Below are positions 1 to 15,249 of a stretch of 57,193 nucleotides of DNA, piece by piece. The translations under genes and the position numbers were made by a program. The notes beneath the pieces were generated by a model. That model ran no database searches. It was not told the DNA's origin and saw nothing but the letters and a program-made list of their open reading frames with translations. Source of the DNA: Lingula anatina (taxonomy: Eukaryota > Brachiopoda > Lingulata > Lingulida > Lingulidae); the NCBI RefSeq assembly GCF_001039355.2, contig NW_019774959.1:405962-463154 (forward strand), given 5' to 3'. Each line of letters starts with the position of its first letter. The stretch's first letter is position 1.

Positions 1-345
1 TTAAAGTGATAATAACTCTTCGTTTCGGCCAAAAAATGAATTTTCCTGGAGTAAACAACAATTTTCCCATACTAACCAATGGTTAATGAATCCATTTTTA
101 CATTCAAAGTTAGTCCCTGGTTTTTTTCTAAAAAGTTTGGTTTTTTGTTAAAATCTCTTAAGAGATTTTAACAGAGTATAGCCATCAATGGAGGTCACGT
201 GGTCTAAAGACAAGCTCAGATATCAGAATAATAGCTATAACAGCCGTTTTTGTGGGAAAACAGAATATATTATATTTTTATGAGTCACTCACAATGTTTT
301 TATTGTGAAATACAGATTTCATAAGAAGAGTTATTATCCCTTTAA
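1..345. mobile_element. TTAA-flanked MITE, copy A1
   Basis: A 345-bp element bounded by TTAA at both ends (1-4 and 342-345), with imperfect inverted ends reading TTAAAG..ATAATAACTCTT. An internal self-complementary block (AAAATCTCTTAAGAGATTTT) lies near 152-171. A second copy of exactly the same length lies inverted at 7445-7789 and a third, degraded one at about 24564-25184. TTAA target duplications are typical of piggyBac-type transposons; the superfamily assignment is inference, since no transposase is seen. The window begins exactly at its left end, so the left flank is unseen. Confidence 0.85.
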
Positions 346-459
346 GTCCTTTTAATCTGATCAAGCCCAACTTCTCTTTCGTTACTTCACTTCTCTCGCC
401 AGTCGTGTCCGTCATCCATGGTCATTTTCCTGGTTTTTCCGCTTAGCTTTAACTGCAAT
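346..459. other. Short spacer, nothing recognised
   Basis: Plain AT-rich sequence between two MITEs. The last eight bases (452-459) are the left target duplication of the palindromic element that follows. Confidence 0.5.
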
Positions 460-598
460 CACCCTGAGCTTCAGAGCTAACTTGACACTAACCTTTTCAC
501 TGTAGCCTATCTCCATCGTGTCAAGTAAGTTACTTGACACGATGGAGATAGGCTACAGTGAAAAGGTTAGTGTCAAGTTAGCTCTGAAGCTCAGGGTG
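460..598. mobile_element. Perfect-palindrome hAT-like MITE (H1)
   Basis: A 139-bp element that is a perfect inverted repeat: arms 460-528 and 530-598 around a single G at 529. It is flanked by the 8-bp direct duplication ACTGCAAT (452-459 and 599-606). Termini begin CACCCTGAG and share TCAGAG a few bases inside with other elements in the window that start TACCCT. An 8-bp duplication with short termini is characteristic of hAT transposons; the assignment is inference because the element is non-coding. Perfect arms suggest recent insertion or recent arm homogenisation. Confidence 0.9.
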
Positions 599-945
599 AC
601 TGCAATGCACCCTACGACACAACATTAGCAATTCGCCATTGCGTTGCTCTATCTCAAATTACATGACAACGCCAAATTTTACTCAATGCAATCCTATAAC
701 ATAGACTTGTGCCCAACCGCGAGAGAAGTTTTAATGGCAGATTTTAACCCCACCTCTCGTGAAATCTCGCTCCAATCCAGGTCTCGTTTGACGTCATCTG
801 CTGCGCAGATGTTCAAAATAGGCTATCTCGGATGTTCCCCAGAGGTTTGACTCACTGATCTTATCAGGGCCTATTTCTTGTATGGTCAATACACTGTGTA
901 TACAGGGGGTTCGTAGCGACTCCTAGTGTCTGTTGTTTAGAATAC

Positions 946-1380
946 GTATTGCGGATAAGGCGGAAACATTCCCCTAGTGCCTCTCTTTGTTGCTGCCCAG
1001 TTGGGTATGCGATGCCTCTTTCCTTACATACAAAGTTCGCCCACCTCTCGCACGCTTGGATTAGGACATCCTCGCCGCTACAGAGCGCGTCACAGTTTAG
1101 AAGGACCGCAAGAGCGCTGCGTGAGATTGTTAAAAAGTTTTCACCGTTCAAAACGTCTTCGACGGATGGCGCTATGAACGCCAGGCATTGGTCGGTTAGG
1201 TCAAGGTCAAGGATGTCCACGGCGTGGTTTAGGACCGTGAAGACGTTCTCGACATCCAAGTTTTCCACTAGGAACTCTCTGCATCGTTCGGCCAGCGCAG
1301 GAACAAGGTACTTCAGCGCAGCATACCGGATTTCTAAAACGTTGTTCGGGGTGATATTGACCTCCTCCAAGTATAAAAAT
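946..1380 (-). CDS. BACK exon
   Basis: The acceptor CTATTTTAG lies just above base 1380. The joined codon reads AG|A, giving the MLLRFLYLEE junction expected of the family. The end at 946 is tentative (donor GTATTC). Confidence 0.75.
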
Positions 1381-2154
1381 CTAAAATAGAAGAATTAGTG
1401 ACCATGTTGAAAACATGAATGGATGCCCTTAGCAAAATGAAAAGTTTGCAATAAATCTGCAGCAAATTTTCTGCAAACTAAACAATTTGCAAGGAACTTT
1501 TTGTAGATTGCAGCAAGAAAAAATTGCTGCTGCATTGTCCCAACTGATTAAAACTGACTGAAAAGAAAGGTTCTATAAAAGTTCTAACAGCACTTAAAGT
1601 GTACGCACATATAAACCTGTAGAAAAACATAAAAATGCAAAGAATAATAGGATTATGCCCTCGTGTTATTTTGACCTGCATTTGAGGCCAACAAATAACC
1701 CCGGGTGATGCAATTTCCACAAATCCAGTGGTGAATTTAACGAAGTAATCCAAACGTGAGTAAAAATGTTAGATCATGCTCATTTCCTCACTTTACCTGA
1801 TATACATGTAAATTACAGTAATATGTATAGTTTCTGTATGTTTTTTTAAAAAGTTATTTAATAACTATTATTTTTTAAAGTGTGTGTGTGTGTGTGTGTG
1901 TGTGTGTAAGGTTGTGTCTGTGTACAAAAAGTTACAGAAAGTGTACTCCTGTTTTGTACCTTAGTAACATCCGAAACACGTCAGGAGCGATGTCCGGAAT
2001 CACGACTTCGTTCTTTTCCGCCAGGACACCATAAAACATGGCGTAGAATACCGAACTGCGGCTTACAAGCATGTATCTGTGCGCGGGGATACGTTCCATC
2101 TCCTTTCCTACGATAAAACGGACATCTGTAGCAACTTCGTTCTCCAACATATAC
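946..2154 (-). CDS. BTB-BACK domain protein, partial (BTBD-type)
   Basis: Two coding exons on the minus strand: 1960-2154 and 946-1380, joined in frame across a GT..AG intron (1381-1959). The first encodes the core of a BTB/POZ domain (ATDVRFIVG, IPAHRYMLVSRSSVFYAMFYG, VVIPDIAPDVFRMLLRF). The second continues into the BTB C-terminal helix (LYLEEVNITPNN, YAALKYLVPALAERC) and a BACK domain (FLVENLDVENVF ... ACERWANFVCKERG). The order and spacing match the BTBD1/2/3/6 group, whose members bind Cullin-3 as ubiquitin-ligase adaptors; this role is family knowledge. The N-terminal exon upstream of 2154 and the C-terminal PHR-type part were not found; the gene probably continues beyond the left edge. 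The donor at 945/944 (after AATAC) is the likeliest 3' limit of the second exon; otherwise the frame stays open to a stop at 864. Confidence 0.85.
1880..1908. repeat. (GT)n microsatellite
   Basis: About 14 TG units inside the BTB-BACK intron. Confidence 0.95.
1960..2154 (-). CDS. BTB exon
   Basis: The acceptor TTTTCCAG precedes base 2154 and the donor GTACAA follows base 1960. The exon is 195 nt and carries most of the BTB fold. It ends in phase 2 (AG of an Arg codon completed by the next exon). Confidence 0.85.
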
Positions 2155-2920
2155 CTGGAAAATAAAGGGAGGCCGTAAAATAAATGTATCGTATCCGGGA
2201 ATTTCCCGCCAAAAAATTTTCTTTGAAGAAACAAATTAAGAGCACTTTTCTTTTCACTCATGCCCCTTTGCTGGACCTATCCCTGCATTTTGATAAGGTG
2301 CTTTATACCATTTCTTTTTTTAAATTTTTATAAAAATAATATAAGTGCCTTTTTTCATCGAATGTTAAGTCGTACGTAAACCGCACCAGTCTCTTTCTCC
2401 GTTTTTTTAGTAACTTGAACAGCGCCCCTTCAATATCTTAGTAACGGCATTTACTCTTGGCAGTGACGATTAAATCACAGTATGTCAAGTACATCTATTA
2501 CGGACTAATGTTTCGTTAAATAAAACGCTTTAAGACCAATAAAGACAGAGTCGACTTAAAATACCTACTAGTCGTCTACCCAAGTTTAGCAGATAATCCA
2601 AGGCCAACAACGTGTGGAACTTTTGTGAAACAGATCTGTAATTTTAGTTCGAACATAAACGGATATGGTTCGAGAACCGTGCTAAAACTCAGCAAATAAC
2701 CTGTACTTAAGGCTGTTCCAAGTATATATCCAACTTGTTAAAGCGCTAAAGGGCACAAATACTCCTTGGTGACAAAATGTTTCTCTTTTATCAATTTTGC
2801 TGTATTGGACTTCTGTTCTAGTGTAACAACAAAATTACATCGTGAGGACAGTTTTTAGGGAAAATTTATATTAAGCTATTCCCATCCGTGTTGAAATGGA
2901 GCTCGGTCCACGACATATCA

Positions 2921-3059
2921 AGCGCATTCAGAGCAGATAATCCGCGGTGGAGGCGGGGAGACCAGCAGAGATCCGGAATCAGCGGCATCGCTTTTTAAGT
3001 GGGGTCATATTTCATCGGTAGATCAGTTAGTCCACAGATCATGTATTCTGAATGCGCTC
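2921..3059. mobile_element. Fold-back MITE with AGCGCATTCAGA ends
   Basis: Inverted ends AGCGCATTCAGA (from 2921) and its complement ending near 3059, with partial pairing inward. It resembles the fold-back family described at 38443 in its CATTC-containing terminus. No clear target duplication is visible. Confidence 0.5.
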
Positions 3060-3644
3060 GTACACGCACCTGTTGGTCTCTGCCAGTGTTTTCTTAGACT
3101 GCCAGTCTGGATATGTACGAGCTTTGCTGTCTTCCACTGCCCCCATCCTGTGGATGCCAAGAAGAATATGAAGATGAATCGGGATGTTTTCCAAATAGTA
3201 AGGTCTGAATAAAAGTAGTCATGTTTTCACATTTGATTTAGTAGTCAATGCTGAGAAGATTTCAGTGCATCTGTGAATTACACCCAGTATTTATCATACG
3301 TATCCTAGTTAGCTATTTATCAACCTGAATGGACTCAATGACACCAGTCCCCTGCTTCACAAAACCACTTTGTATCAGCACAAAATAAGACTAACAGTAT
3401 AGGCGAATACGTGTACCAGTATGTAGCGTCTATATTGAAACAAAATAAATCAGTAGACGTCCAATGAAATATACATGTTTCACGCCAAGGTAGATCGATA
3501 TGACACATGTTCCACCCAGAACAATATATCGTATATTGAAGACGAACAGAGTAAGTAGAGCCGGTGTCACGTGAAGAAACCGTCGTCGTGAATAAACCGT
3601 TCTGACGGATTATTCACGCGGGGGTAGCAGTCTGTTGACTTACA

Positions 3645-3812
3645 CAGGGGCGGATTTAGGCCGTCTTCTGGGTCTTCTGGAAGACGGTCAGATTTTCAAG
3701 TTTACATTGTCAGCCATCTAATGTTTTCTGTCGGAAGACGGCCAAAAATGGAAGATGGATCAACAAAGATAATTTGGAAGACTGTCAGAAAATATCTCTG
3801 GATCCGCCCCTG
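3645..3812. mobile_element. CAGGGGCGGAT MITE, copy C1
   Basis: A 168-bp element beginning CAGGGGCGGAT and ending ATCCGCCCCTG, flanked by TTACA (3640-3644 and 3813-3817). The interior contains paired GTCTTC/GAAGAC motifs. Two more copies lie at 22978-23145 (opposite orientation) and 28569-28741. The 5-6-bp duplications fit some hAT subgroups; superfamily uncertain. Confidence 0.9.
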
Positions 3813-3837
3813 TTACAGTACGTAGCTGCACATGCAT

Positions 3838-4125
3838 TTCCAACATTTCCCCGCAGAGAAAGTTGTAGTATTATCAAACACACAATTTCTTTTTAATGAA
3901 AATGACTGAACTCTGAATTGAAAGAACATTGTAGAGTGAAAAGATTTATACTACGAGTCTTAGATCTGCCACGTTTTTCACACAGAGCAAAACAGTTCAG
4001 TCACGATCAAAAACTCTCTTCCAACATTCCCCCCAATACTGTAGTAATATGATTATCAAATACATACTCTCTCATGACGAAAACCACTGAATTATGAATT
4101 GGAAAATTATAGTTCAGTGCAAACA
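3838..4125. repeat. Degenerate tandem duplication
   Basis: Bases about 3838-3945 and 4017-4125 are diverged direct copies: a TTCCAACATT..CCCC block, GTAGTAxTATxATTATCAAA, then a GACTGAA/CACTGAAT block. The unit is about 180 bp. No coding sense. Confidence 0.5.
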
Positions 4126-5134
4126 TAGCGCCTACTTAGGACGACATCGTCATACGGGAAGTTACTTCTTTCAATCTACCCTCAATGCGCATGTGCAGAA
4201 CGGTTTCGTCACGGCACGGGTCTATCACGCCACACCGGAAACCAGACTGCGAAATTCCGCGTTAATTAAGACGAAGCCGACTAATGACAGTTACACCACA
4301 CGAACCGGTTTCAAACATGAATTTTAGCCCGAAAATTGGACTTAACATTTAGACCACTAATTTAGTCGACTTAACTCCAAGATGAACGGATGAATATAAT
4401 CTATCGATTGTTCTGAAACATTAGCAATATATATTTTGTCATGAGACGGGTGCAATATTACAAATTATTGGACTACTTCATGCGGAGTTTATCTTGAAAC
4501 AAAGAATTATGGGCTAAATTTTTCCGCTCACTGGTACACATTTTCTTGTGCAGCCCCCCCTCCTCCCCGGGTATGAACAGTAAACAAACATGGAATCGGT
4601 TGACACCCATACATCTGTTAACATGCGTTTTTTATCTCTTAACTCGACGACAAAGTTCAGTTTAAGGCGCAAGTCAACGTGCTCGCCAGTATTTACAGAT
4701 ATCAACCTGTGCCTGTATTAAGAGATGTGAACGCAATTCAAAGCTTCATGAAAACTGGCGAAATTCACTACTCGACTATTAACTCGCGATCGGGTAACTA
4801 TCGGTAATGATGACAAAAATTTATATCAACCACTAAACCCGTCACTAACTAATCTTACCTTGAACTTTCAAGTTAGTTGGGACTTATTCAGAAAAGTAGT
4901 TTGTCTCAATTCAAAAAAGATTGCCAAGGACCTCGGCTATGACAATCCAAGAAGCCTGCAATAGAATGATAACAAGCAGCTTACAGCCTCCTTCGTTACA
5001 CCCACTTGTGTAACAATATACAAGCTGCCACTAAGAGGATTAAATAGGCTCCCTGCAAAGTGCATTAGCCGTTAATTATTCACGGTATTTTACAGCGCTT
5101 CAATGTACAACAACCAAACGTTCTATATGTATTA
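4126..5134. other. Non-coding stretch
   Basis: No exon recognised on either strand. Open frames here lack family motifs and codon bias. Confidence 0.5.
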
Positions 5135-5350
5135 GGGTACATTCAAATTCACACATTGTACTAGCTGGGTCGGCCCAACTCTTCAGGGTAATCTCGCTAA
5201 AGTGCAATCAGCTTTATCAACACACGATAGTTATTTACCCCAATTAAGCTGCGGGAGGAGGAGCGTCAGACAATTAACATGATTCCACTGATTGCATTCA
5301 TCGAGAATCACCCGATCCAGCTGGTACGATGTGAGGATCTTAATGCGGTG
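5135..5350. mobile_element. Fold-back TWA-type MITE, copy E8
   Basis: A 216-bp element with inverted ends (GGGTACATTCAAATTCACAC on the left; its diverged complement ends GCATTAAGATCCTCACATCG as read on the minus strand). Flanked by TTA on both sides (5132-5134 and 5351-5353). The centre contains the ATTTACCCC motif shared with other E copies. A TTA/TAA 3-bp duplication is typical of PIF/Harbinger elements; assignment is inferential. Confidence 0.8.
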
Positions 5351-5782
5351 TTAGTGAATGTGTCATGCCAAAACGTGTACTGCCAAAATAGGTTGGTGTG
5401 ATGATTAACGATAATAAAAAACGTGGTTTTTAGCTTTCCCAGCATAGGTCTATTAAATTTTCAAACTTCTTTAAATAATAAATGAATTAATCTAATGGGG
5501 AAGTAAATAAAAACAATGGAGTAACATGAGAATGATTTCATGCAAATAACCGCATTGAAAAAAAATTGATTTAATGTTACTTTTTTCAGAGAGAACGACA
5601 TTACACTACACCCGTACCTTTCAAGGAAATTACAGCAAGGAGTTCAAGTAGCATAGAACGGAAGCTTACTTACTCGATCCCCTTCAGTTCGCGATCTGTT
5701 CTGCAGAGATAACGCTTTGTGTTCAGACTTATGAGTCAGTATACGGAATATATACGTTTATGTTGTAATTTTATTCATCTCA

Positions 5783-5953
5783 GGCCCCATTCAGAATAGG
5801 GGACTAACTAGTCCGAGGGTCAAATATACCCACTTGAATACTTGCCAACGGGAAATCTATTCAGTGTCTACTAGCGGATTAGACGGCAAGCTTTGTAGTG
5901 GGTCGGCCATATTTGACCCTGGGACTAGTTAGTTCCCTATTCTGAATGGAGCC
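5783..5953. mobile_element. GGCCCCATTCAG fold-back MITE, copy D1
   Basis: A palindromic element of about 171 bp with ends GGCCCCATTCAGAATAGGGG and the complement. Sub-terminal GACTAACTAGTCC is itself self-complementary. Right flank is TTA, left flank TCA (one mismatch). Copies at 16574-16752 and 22738-22910. Confidence 0.8.
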
Positions 5954-7444
5954 TTAGTCGCGTGTGTCAAGCCTGTGGGTCGGCAATATAAACAGTCACC
6001 CCAGTCGAACTTATTGGCATGTGTTTACGCTGGCACTGAGTTGACAGGAATTTAAAATGACCTGGTACGGCGTGTCTTTGATTCGCGCCACCTGTGGCCG
6101 CTATTGTCACTGTGCTGGGATGGGGAACAATGTAAATTCGACCTCGGCGTTCCTTGTTGCTTCGTCGCTGTGACTGTTTTATTTTAATAGTCTATATTCG
6201 TAGGCCCACGGTGAGGACAACCCTGACTCATAGGCGATTTTTATCGCTTATTTTTCGCGTGGAATTGATTTTATTACTCAGCTGACCTCTCGTATGGAGT
6301 AAGACTTGTAAGACATCCATCTAGGCCCCTCTTCAGTAAAGCCGTGTTTAGACTTACCCCCTACAGAGCACTCTTCTCCAGGTTTGTCTCAGGTTGGACG
6401 GACAGGGAATACAAGAATGTCCAAAGCTTTTCAATCTTTCCTTTTTCCTATTCCTTGATCCTCTGCTTATTCGCAGTATATCTCGAAGTTTATATTTACA
6501 ATGTATCATCAGAACCCTTTCCCTATAACTTTTTTTAATTATCCGAATCCTCTTACCTTACCTTTCGCAAACGTTCAGTTATATTTTTTCTACACACAGG
6601 AAATGAATATACAGAGAGGTATTCAGTTAGAGGGTCTTCGTATGAACACTACTAGTACAAGTACAGGGGGATACCTTTATCCAACCAGTCATGCACACTT
6701 GACAGGCAGGCCTCTCTTACTAGCACCCTTTTAATACGTGTTTAAAATCAATCAAAAGAAATCCACACATAAAAATGCACAAAGAAAAGTATACAGTGAA
6801 CCCCTGCTGACATCCATGTTTTTGGAATTACGAACTGATTATGTTGCGTGAAGAGAATGTGTACCCGTCCCTGATGAAATCTGACTCAGTAGACGAAATA
6901 TTAGCTGGTAACTATCAGTTGATCTTTTCTATAGCTAAAAAAAACTCAGTCAACTATAAGTCATGGCGTACGGATTTCATGCTCCAATATTTTCAAATTG
7001 CCAACTTTGACAGGGGGTGAGATTGGACCAAAAATTCGTTCCCCGCGGGGTCGTAAGCCCGGGGAGACAGGGCTGTGCCCCCTGTAGTTATCTAAAATTT
7101 CATCAGAAAAAGCACATCCAGACCATCATGCCACGTACATGTTTTAACTCGTACACATTTCCAATTGATCATTTTCTAAATATACCCGTGTGGGGGAATA
7201 CAGAATTACAGAGCGATTCTTCACAGTTTTAACTTAAAAGTAATAAAACAACAAAGCAATCCTCCGTGAATATGTAGACAGTAAAAACACTTTAATAGTT
7301 ACGTTCTTGGCGACTAAAAAATATCACAAATATAAAGGTGTGAGAAATGCGAGAAATCTGTAGGCGCGAATGGAATGCTCATGAATGAAAGTGATGTTTA
7401 CTTATATTGTTACATCTACGGGTGGACCCTGTTCCGAAAAACGT
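5954..7444. other. Non-coding stretch upstream of A2
   Basis: No recognisable exon, RNA or delimited repeat. Short open frames here have no identifiable domain. Confidence 0.4.
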
Positions 7445-7789
7445 TTAAAGGCATAATAACTCTTTGTATGAGACCTATATTTCACAATAAAAACCTTGTG
7501 AATAACTCATAGAAATATAATATATTCTGTTTTACCACAAAAACAGCAGTTATAGCTTTTATTCTGATATTTGAACTTGTCTTTAGACCACGTGACCTCC
7601 ATTGATGTCTATACTCTGTTAAAATCTCTTTAGAGATTTTAACAAAAAACCAAACTTTTTAGAAAAAAACCAGGGACTAACTTTGAATGTAAAAATGGAT
7701 TCATTAACCATTGGTAAGTATGGGAAAATTGTTGTTTACTCCAGGAAAATTCATTTTTTGGCCGAAACGAAGAGTTATTATTGCTTTAA
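7445..7789. mobile_element. TTAA-flanked MITE, copy A2
   Basis: A 345-bp inverted copy of the element at 1-345, with TTAA at 7445-7448 and 7786-7789. Nucleotide identity to A1 is high throughout, including the internal self-complementary block. Confidence 0.9.
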
Positions 7790-7824
7790 GCTTAGACTGT
7801 TAAAATCGGATAGCCGACTATGTT

Positions 7825-8072
7825 CAGTGGCGTATTTAGGGGTTCCTGACCTCCTCCCCCCTTCGATTTCTGAAAAAAAAATCACAACAATGGTCCCCTC
7901 TTGAAATTAGAATTTTGACTAGCTGAAACATAGGTTGCCCTCTAAAATGCCTAAATTTTCAGGGCCCTTCAACGGGTCCCGCACCCCACGCCAAGGGGGG
8001 GAGGGGATGAGGGAGGGTCGGCTTCGCATCCGCGGACCCTCCCCCCTTCAAATAACCCTGGGTGCGCTCCTG
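7825..8072. mobile_element. CAGTGGCG MITE, copy B1
   Basis: Begins CAGTGGCGTATTTAGG and ends near GGTGCGCTCCTG. The interior is the reverse complement of the better-preserved copy at 24670-24934 (shared TTCGATTTCTGAAAAAAAAA and CTTGAAATTAGAATTTTGAC blocks). It is GC-rich with runs of C and G. The target duplication is eroded. Confidence 0.75.
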
Positions 8073-8553
8073 TGTGTTATGGAGGCTAATCCTCTACCAC
8101 GTCCGTCATGAGTGCAGGAAGCAGGAGCGGGTTGGCAAAAGGAATCCTCATCGTCTTAATTTTGCTTCATACGCGACTCTAAATAAAGTCGACTTTGAAG
8201 CATTTGTGGAAGAGTGTTTTTAGGCAAGTAACCACGATAAACGTCAGTCATCTTCCGATACATGTAACATGCTAAATCACAGAGTTTGATGGAAAGCAGA
8301 ATACAAAGCAGATATAGTTACTGCCCACTTGTCACAGTTTTCTCCATCATGATTGGTTGGAAATGAAACTCATTTAAACATGATTCCATTGTATATTTTG
8401 AGCGAAGCGAGGCCGACTTTTTTGTCATCAATCCCAAACCTGCCAGAATAAGCGACGCTCTATGAAAGCTAAAACAGCAAGGAATGGTTATGAACTAGCG
8501 GAAAATATTGGTAAATGTTCCATAAAACAATTTGTCTCGAGTTGTTTGCAGTC

Positions 8554-12259
<3,706 letters not shown>

Positions 12260-12716
12260 CTGGAGCAAAAGAAGGATAATTTTCCTCAAAAAGTTGACAC
12301 TTCTCTGGTTTTCCCCATAATGACCAAGGTACTGGTACAAGGGCATGCACCCTATCACAAGTAGGCAAATTCTGTGATTTACAAACCGGTTGATAATTTA
12401 CGGTGACTCTCGTAATAGTGATCGGATGGAGACTGACAAATTTCTCAATATTATTATTATAATAATTATTATTATTATAATATAAAAAAAATGCAGTAGT
12501 ATCGAAGTAGCAAAGAAGCATTAACGCGGTAGTGGTGTGGAGCATATTTGCAGTAGAAATGCACCATAGCCTACTGCAATTCTACTCCAAAAAGTACAAA
12601 AAGTACATTTGTATTACCCTCTACCAGGGCGACTGATAGATTTTTACGGATATTCACAGATATGTCTCTAGCTAGATAGATTGTCATTTTAACTGTAAGT
12701 CTAAGTGTCTAAGTAC

Positions 12717-12836
12717 TAAAAGCTGTAAGGGGGTAATTAACTATGGTGCCCGCTCGGCTAACTGCATTTAGCGTGAACCCCCAGGGAGTTAGGTCGATCT
12801 AAATCTAAATCTCTGGGAATGCACCCTAGCATGTTT
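12717..12836. mobile_element. Half fold-back MITE, copy E5
   Basis: Reverse complement of the left half of the element at 38443-38657: AAGGGGGTAATTAACT, CCCGCTCGGCTAACTGCA, CCCCCAGGGAGTTAGGTCGA, and CTGGGAATGCACCC at the outer end. The other half is absent, so it is a truncated copy. Confidence 0.75.
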
Positions 12837-15249
12837 CAAAAATGCTAATTAGCTCCCAAATCGAAGCAGATTTGAAGCATGCTAGCAGCAGCAGTAGTTG
12901 TTAGGCGATAAATAAGCAGTAGAAGTGCACTGTATTAAAACTTACAGCACTAGTAAACGTTTTACCTTCTACATGACCCCGTGCAGGTACCGGTAAGGTG
13001 GTCTAACATTCACTAATTGCTTCATATCAGCAAGGTAACCTATTTATTAGCGGTCCTTCTGGACATTAAAATTTTGCAAAAACTGGTATTAACAGGGCAT
13101 GGGGCTGTCAACTTTTGCTGACAGTGTAAGAAAAGCAATCTGAGCACTTTGGGGGCATCGTAGAACGGTTTTATTAGGCCTACATGTTTACTTATTGTCG
13201 CATTACCCAAACATGGCGTCATGAACATATTTATCAGGACAAATATGCGGTACACTGTGGTTGTAATAGCCGGAATGGCTCGTAACTAGTCAGGCCTGTA
13301 GCTAGCAATTTCAAAAGGGGGGTTCTTTTTCTGAAAAAGTGGACCTTTTCCCATAAAAACTATGCACCTAGATCAAATTTAACCCAGGGTGGACCTTTTC
13401 CCATCAAAAGGGGCGGTTCTTTCGAACCCCCGAACCCCCCCTGGCTACGGGCCTGCTAATGTACCAGGTATCTGCTCGTACATTCTATTTTTCTGATGTG
13501 TTGGGGCCTACGTGCCTGGACGTGATTATGTATCTCGCGTTTTGTCTGAATGGACTGAAGCTTTGAGGAATAGCCACTGGTTATAAACTGCGCTGTGAGG
13601 AGTTATAATAATAATAGATTTGTTCCTGCAACTAAGCTAAACACATTACTAGTAATCCTTCCTACAAGTACATTGTATTAGGCTTCAAAGCATATCTGAC
13701 TCTATATTCTAGGCCTACATACCCATGGTTCCGACCAGAAGCCATCTATTGTGTTGATTCAAAACAACATTAAGTAAATACAAGGCCGAGGTCCAATAGT
13801 TAGGAAGTTAACGGGACACTCAATCAGGTGGCACAACTGGCACGCGCTATATGAGACCGGTCGGCTGAGGTCACAGTCACACTGCCACAGAACGGGGTGT
13901 CGGCGCCTTAACCTAGATAGCTTGACCCAAGAAAATATAGGTCAACCAAAGGTCATCTAAAGGTAGCAAGTGCGCCTGCGTGCGAGTGTAGGAGGGTTGA
14001 GGTGGCTGGAATAGGTGTTCAGTAAATCATTTGAGCATTACTGTAAAATTAAAATAAATAAATAAATAAAAAAAGTACTGCAGCCTTCAGTGCGCCTTTA
14101 AAGACAATTTATTTCAATTATTTCTTGTATCAGGAAAAAATTAATTAATAATTAATTTATTATGAAAAAGAAAACAATACTGGGGTAGCATAACATAAAA
14201 AAATATTTATTTTTAATTCATGAATATAGACCAAAAGAGGTGTGAAACAAGAAGAAAAAGTCTTTAAAATAAATGAAAAGAGTGCCAAATCTATCTTGAG
14301 CATATATCAACTCCCTAAATATGTTTACTGACCATAAAATATATTTCTGTCTCAAATGACCTGAGCTGATGTGTCACTGACATATTCATGTTAAGGCCAC
14401 TGGAAGAGAACACAAGGCATGTGCTCAGATAATCTGTTTCTGCTAGCATATAGACCTATATTTACTGTATATGTATTCACTCAACTTTTACGAGTTCACT
14501 GTGGTCAATAAAATAAAAAGATTAATAAGATTCAATTTTTTAAGTTTATTAGCTTGATATAAATTCTGTGTACTTTCTTTTTTCACAGTAATATACAAAT
14601 TTTGTGCTTTCTTGTATAACTTAAATAAATAGGTATGTCAGATCAAAGCCTTTGTATCAGATGTACTACAAGATAATTTTATAATTATTATTAGGAATAT
14701 TATGCCATAGGTATAGCATCAACCAATTATCAATCACATTATCAGAGCAATCCTTTACCATTTACAGTTTACTGGTCTATTATGGGATCATAAAATGGTG
14801 CAGTAAATTATTATCATCTAAAACAAAATATACTTTGTATGAGCAAGTTTAATATTATTTGACCCCATTGTGTAGAATTAAAATTCCTGTTTCACTGTAC
14901 AAATAACTTCTTGTTCTGAATTTTCTTCAATTCATCTTTATCTACTTGCTCTGTTTAATGGGGAAAATTACCATTTTTTTTACAAACATAATTATGAAAT
15001 CACTGACATTCATTTTTGTGTACCATTTGTGGTGCTTTTTCTGTACATAGAAAAGAAACATAAAGCAGCTTGTCTTTCAGTTTTTTTTTTGCTACCACTC
15101 AATCTCAAAACTAGGAATGTTTTAATTTTAAGAAATTTAATTAATATGAATTAAAAAATTCAGTATCTGTAAAACTCACAATTTCTCCCCCATGAAAAGA
15201 TGGAGTAATTACTGCAATAAAAGACAACAAGGTGAAGAGTCAGCTCTTG
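12837..15249. other. Non-coding stretch with one MITE
   Basis: Apart from the element at 13291-13455, no exon or RNA was recognised. The part from 14040 to 15249 is AT-rich and probably includes the 3' UTR of the downstream-lying Nudix gene (minus strand). Confidence 0.45.
13291..13455. mobile_element. CAGGCCTGTAGC MITE
   Basis: Termini CAGGCCTGTAGCTAG and CTGGCTACGGGCCTG are inverted. The interior has a repeated GTGGACCTTTTCCCAT motif and C/G runs. Similar in terminus to the element at 19711-19845 (CAGGGCCGTAGCC). Confidence 0.75.

Noticed and set aside
864-945. Extension of the BACK exon to the stop at 864
   Set aside because: Residues after LIRNT do not continue the family pattern; a donor at 945 is more likely, though unproven.
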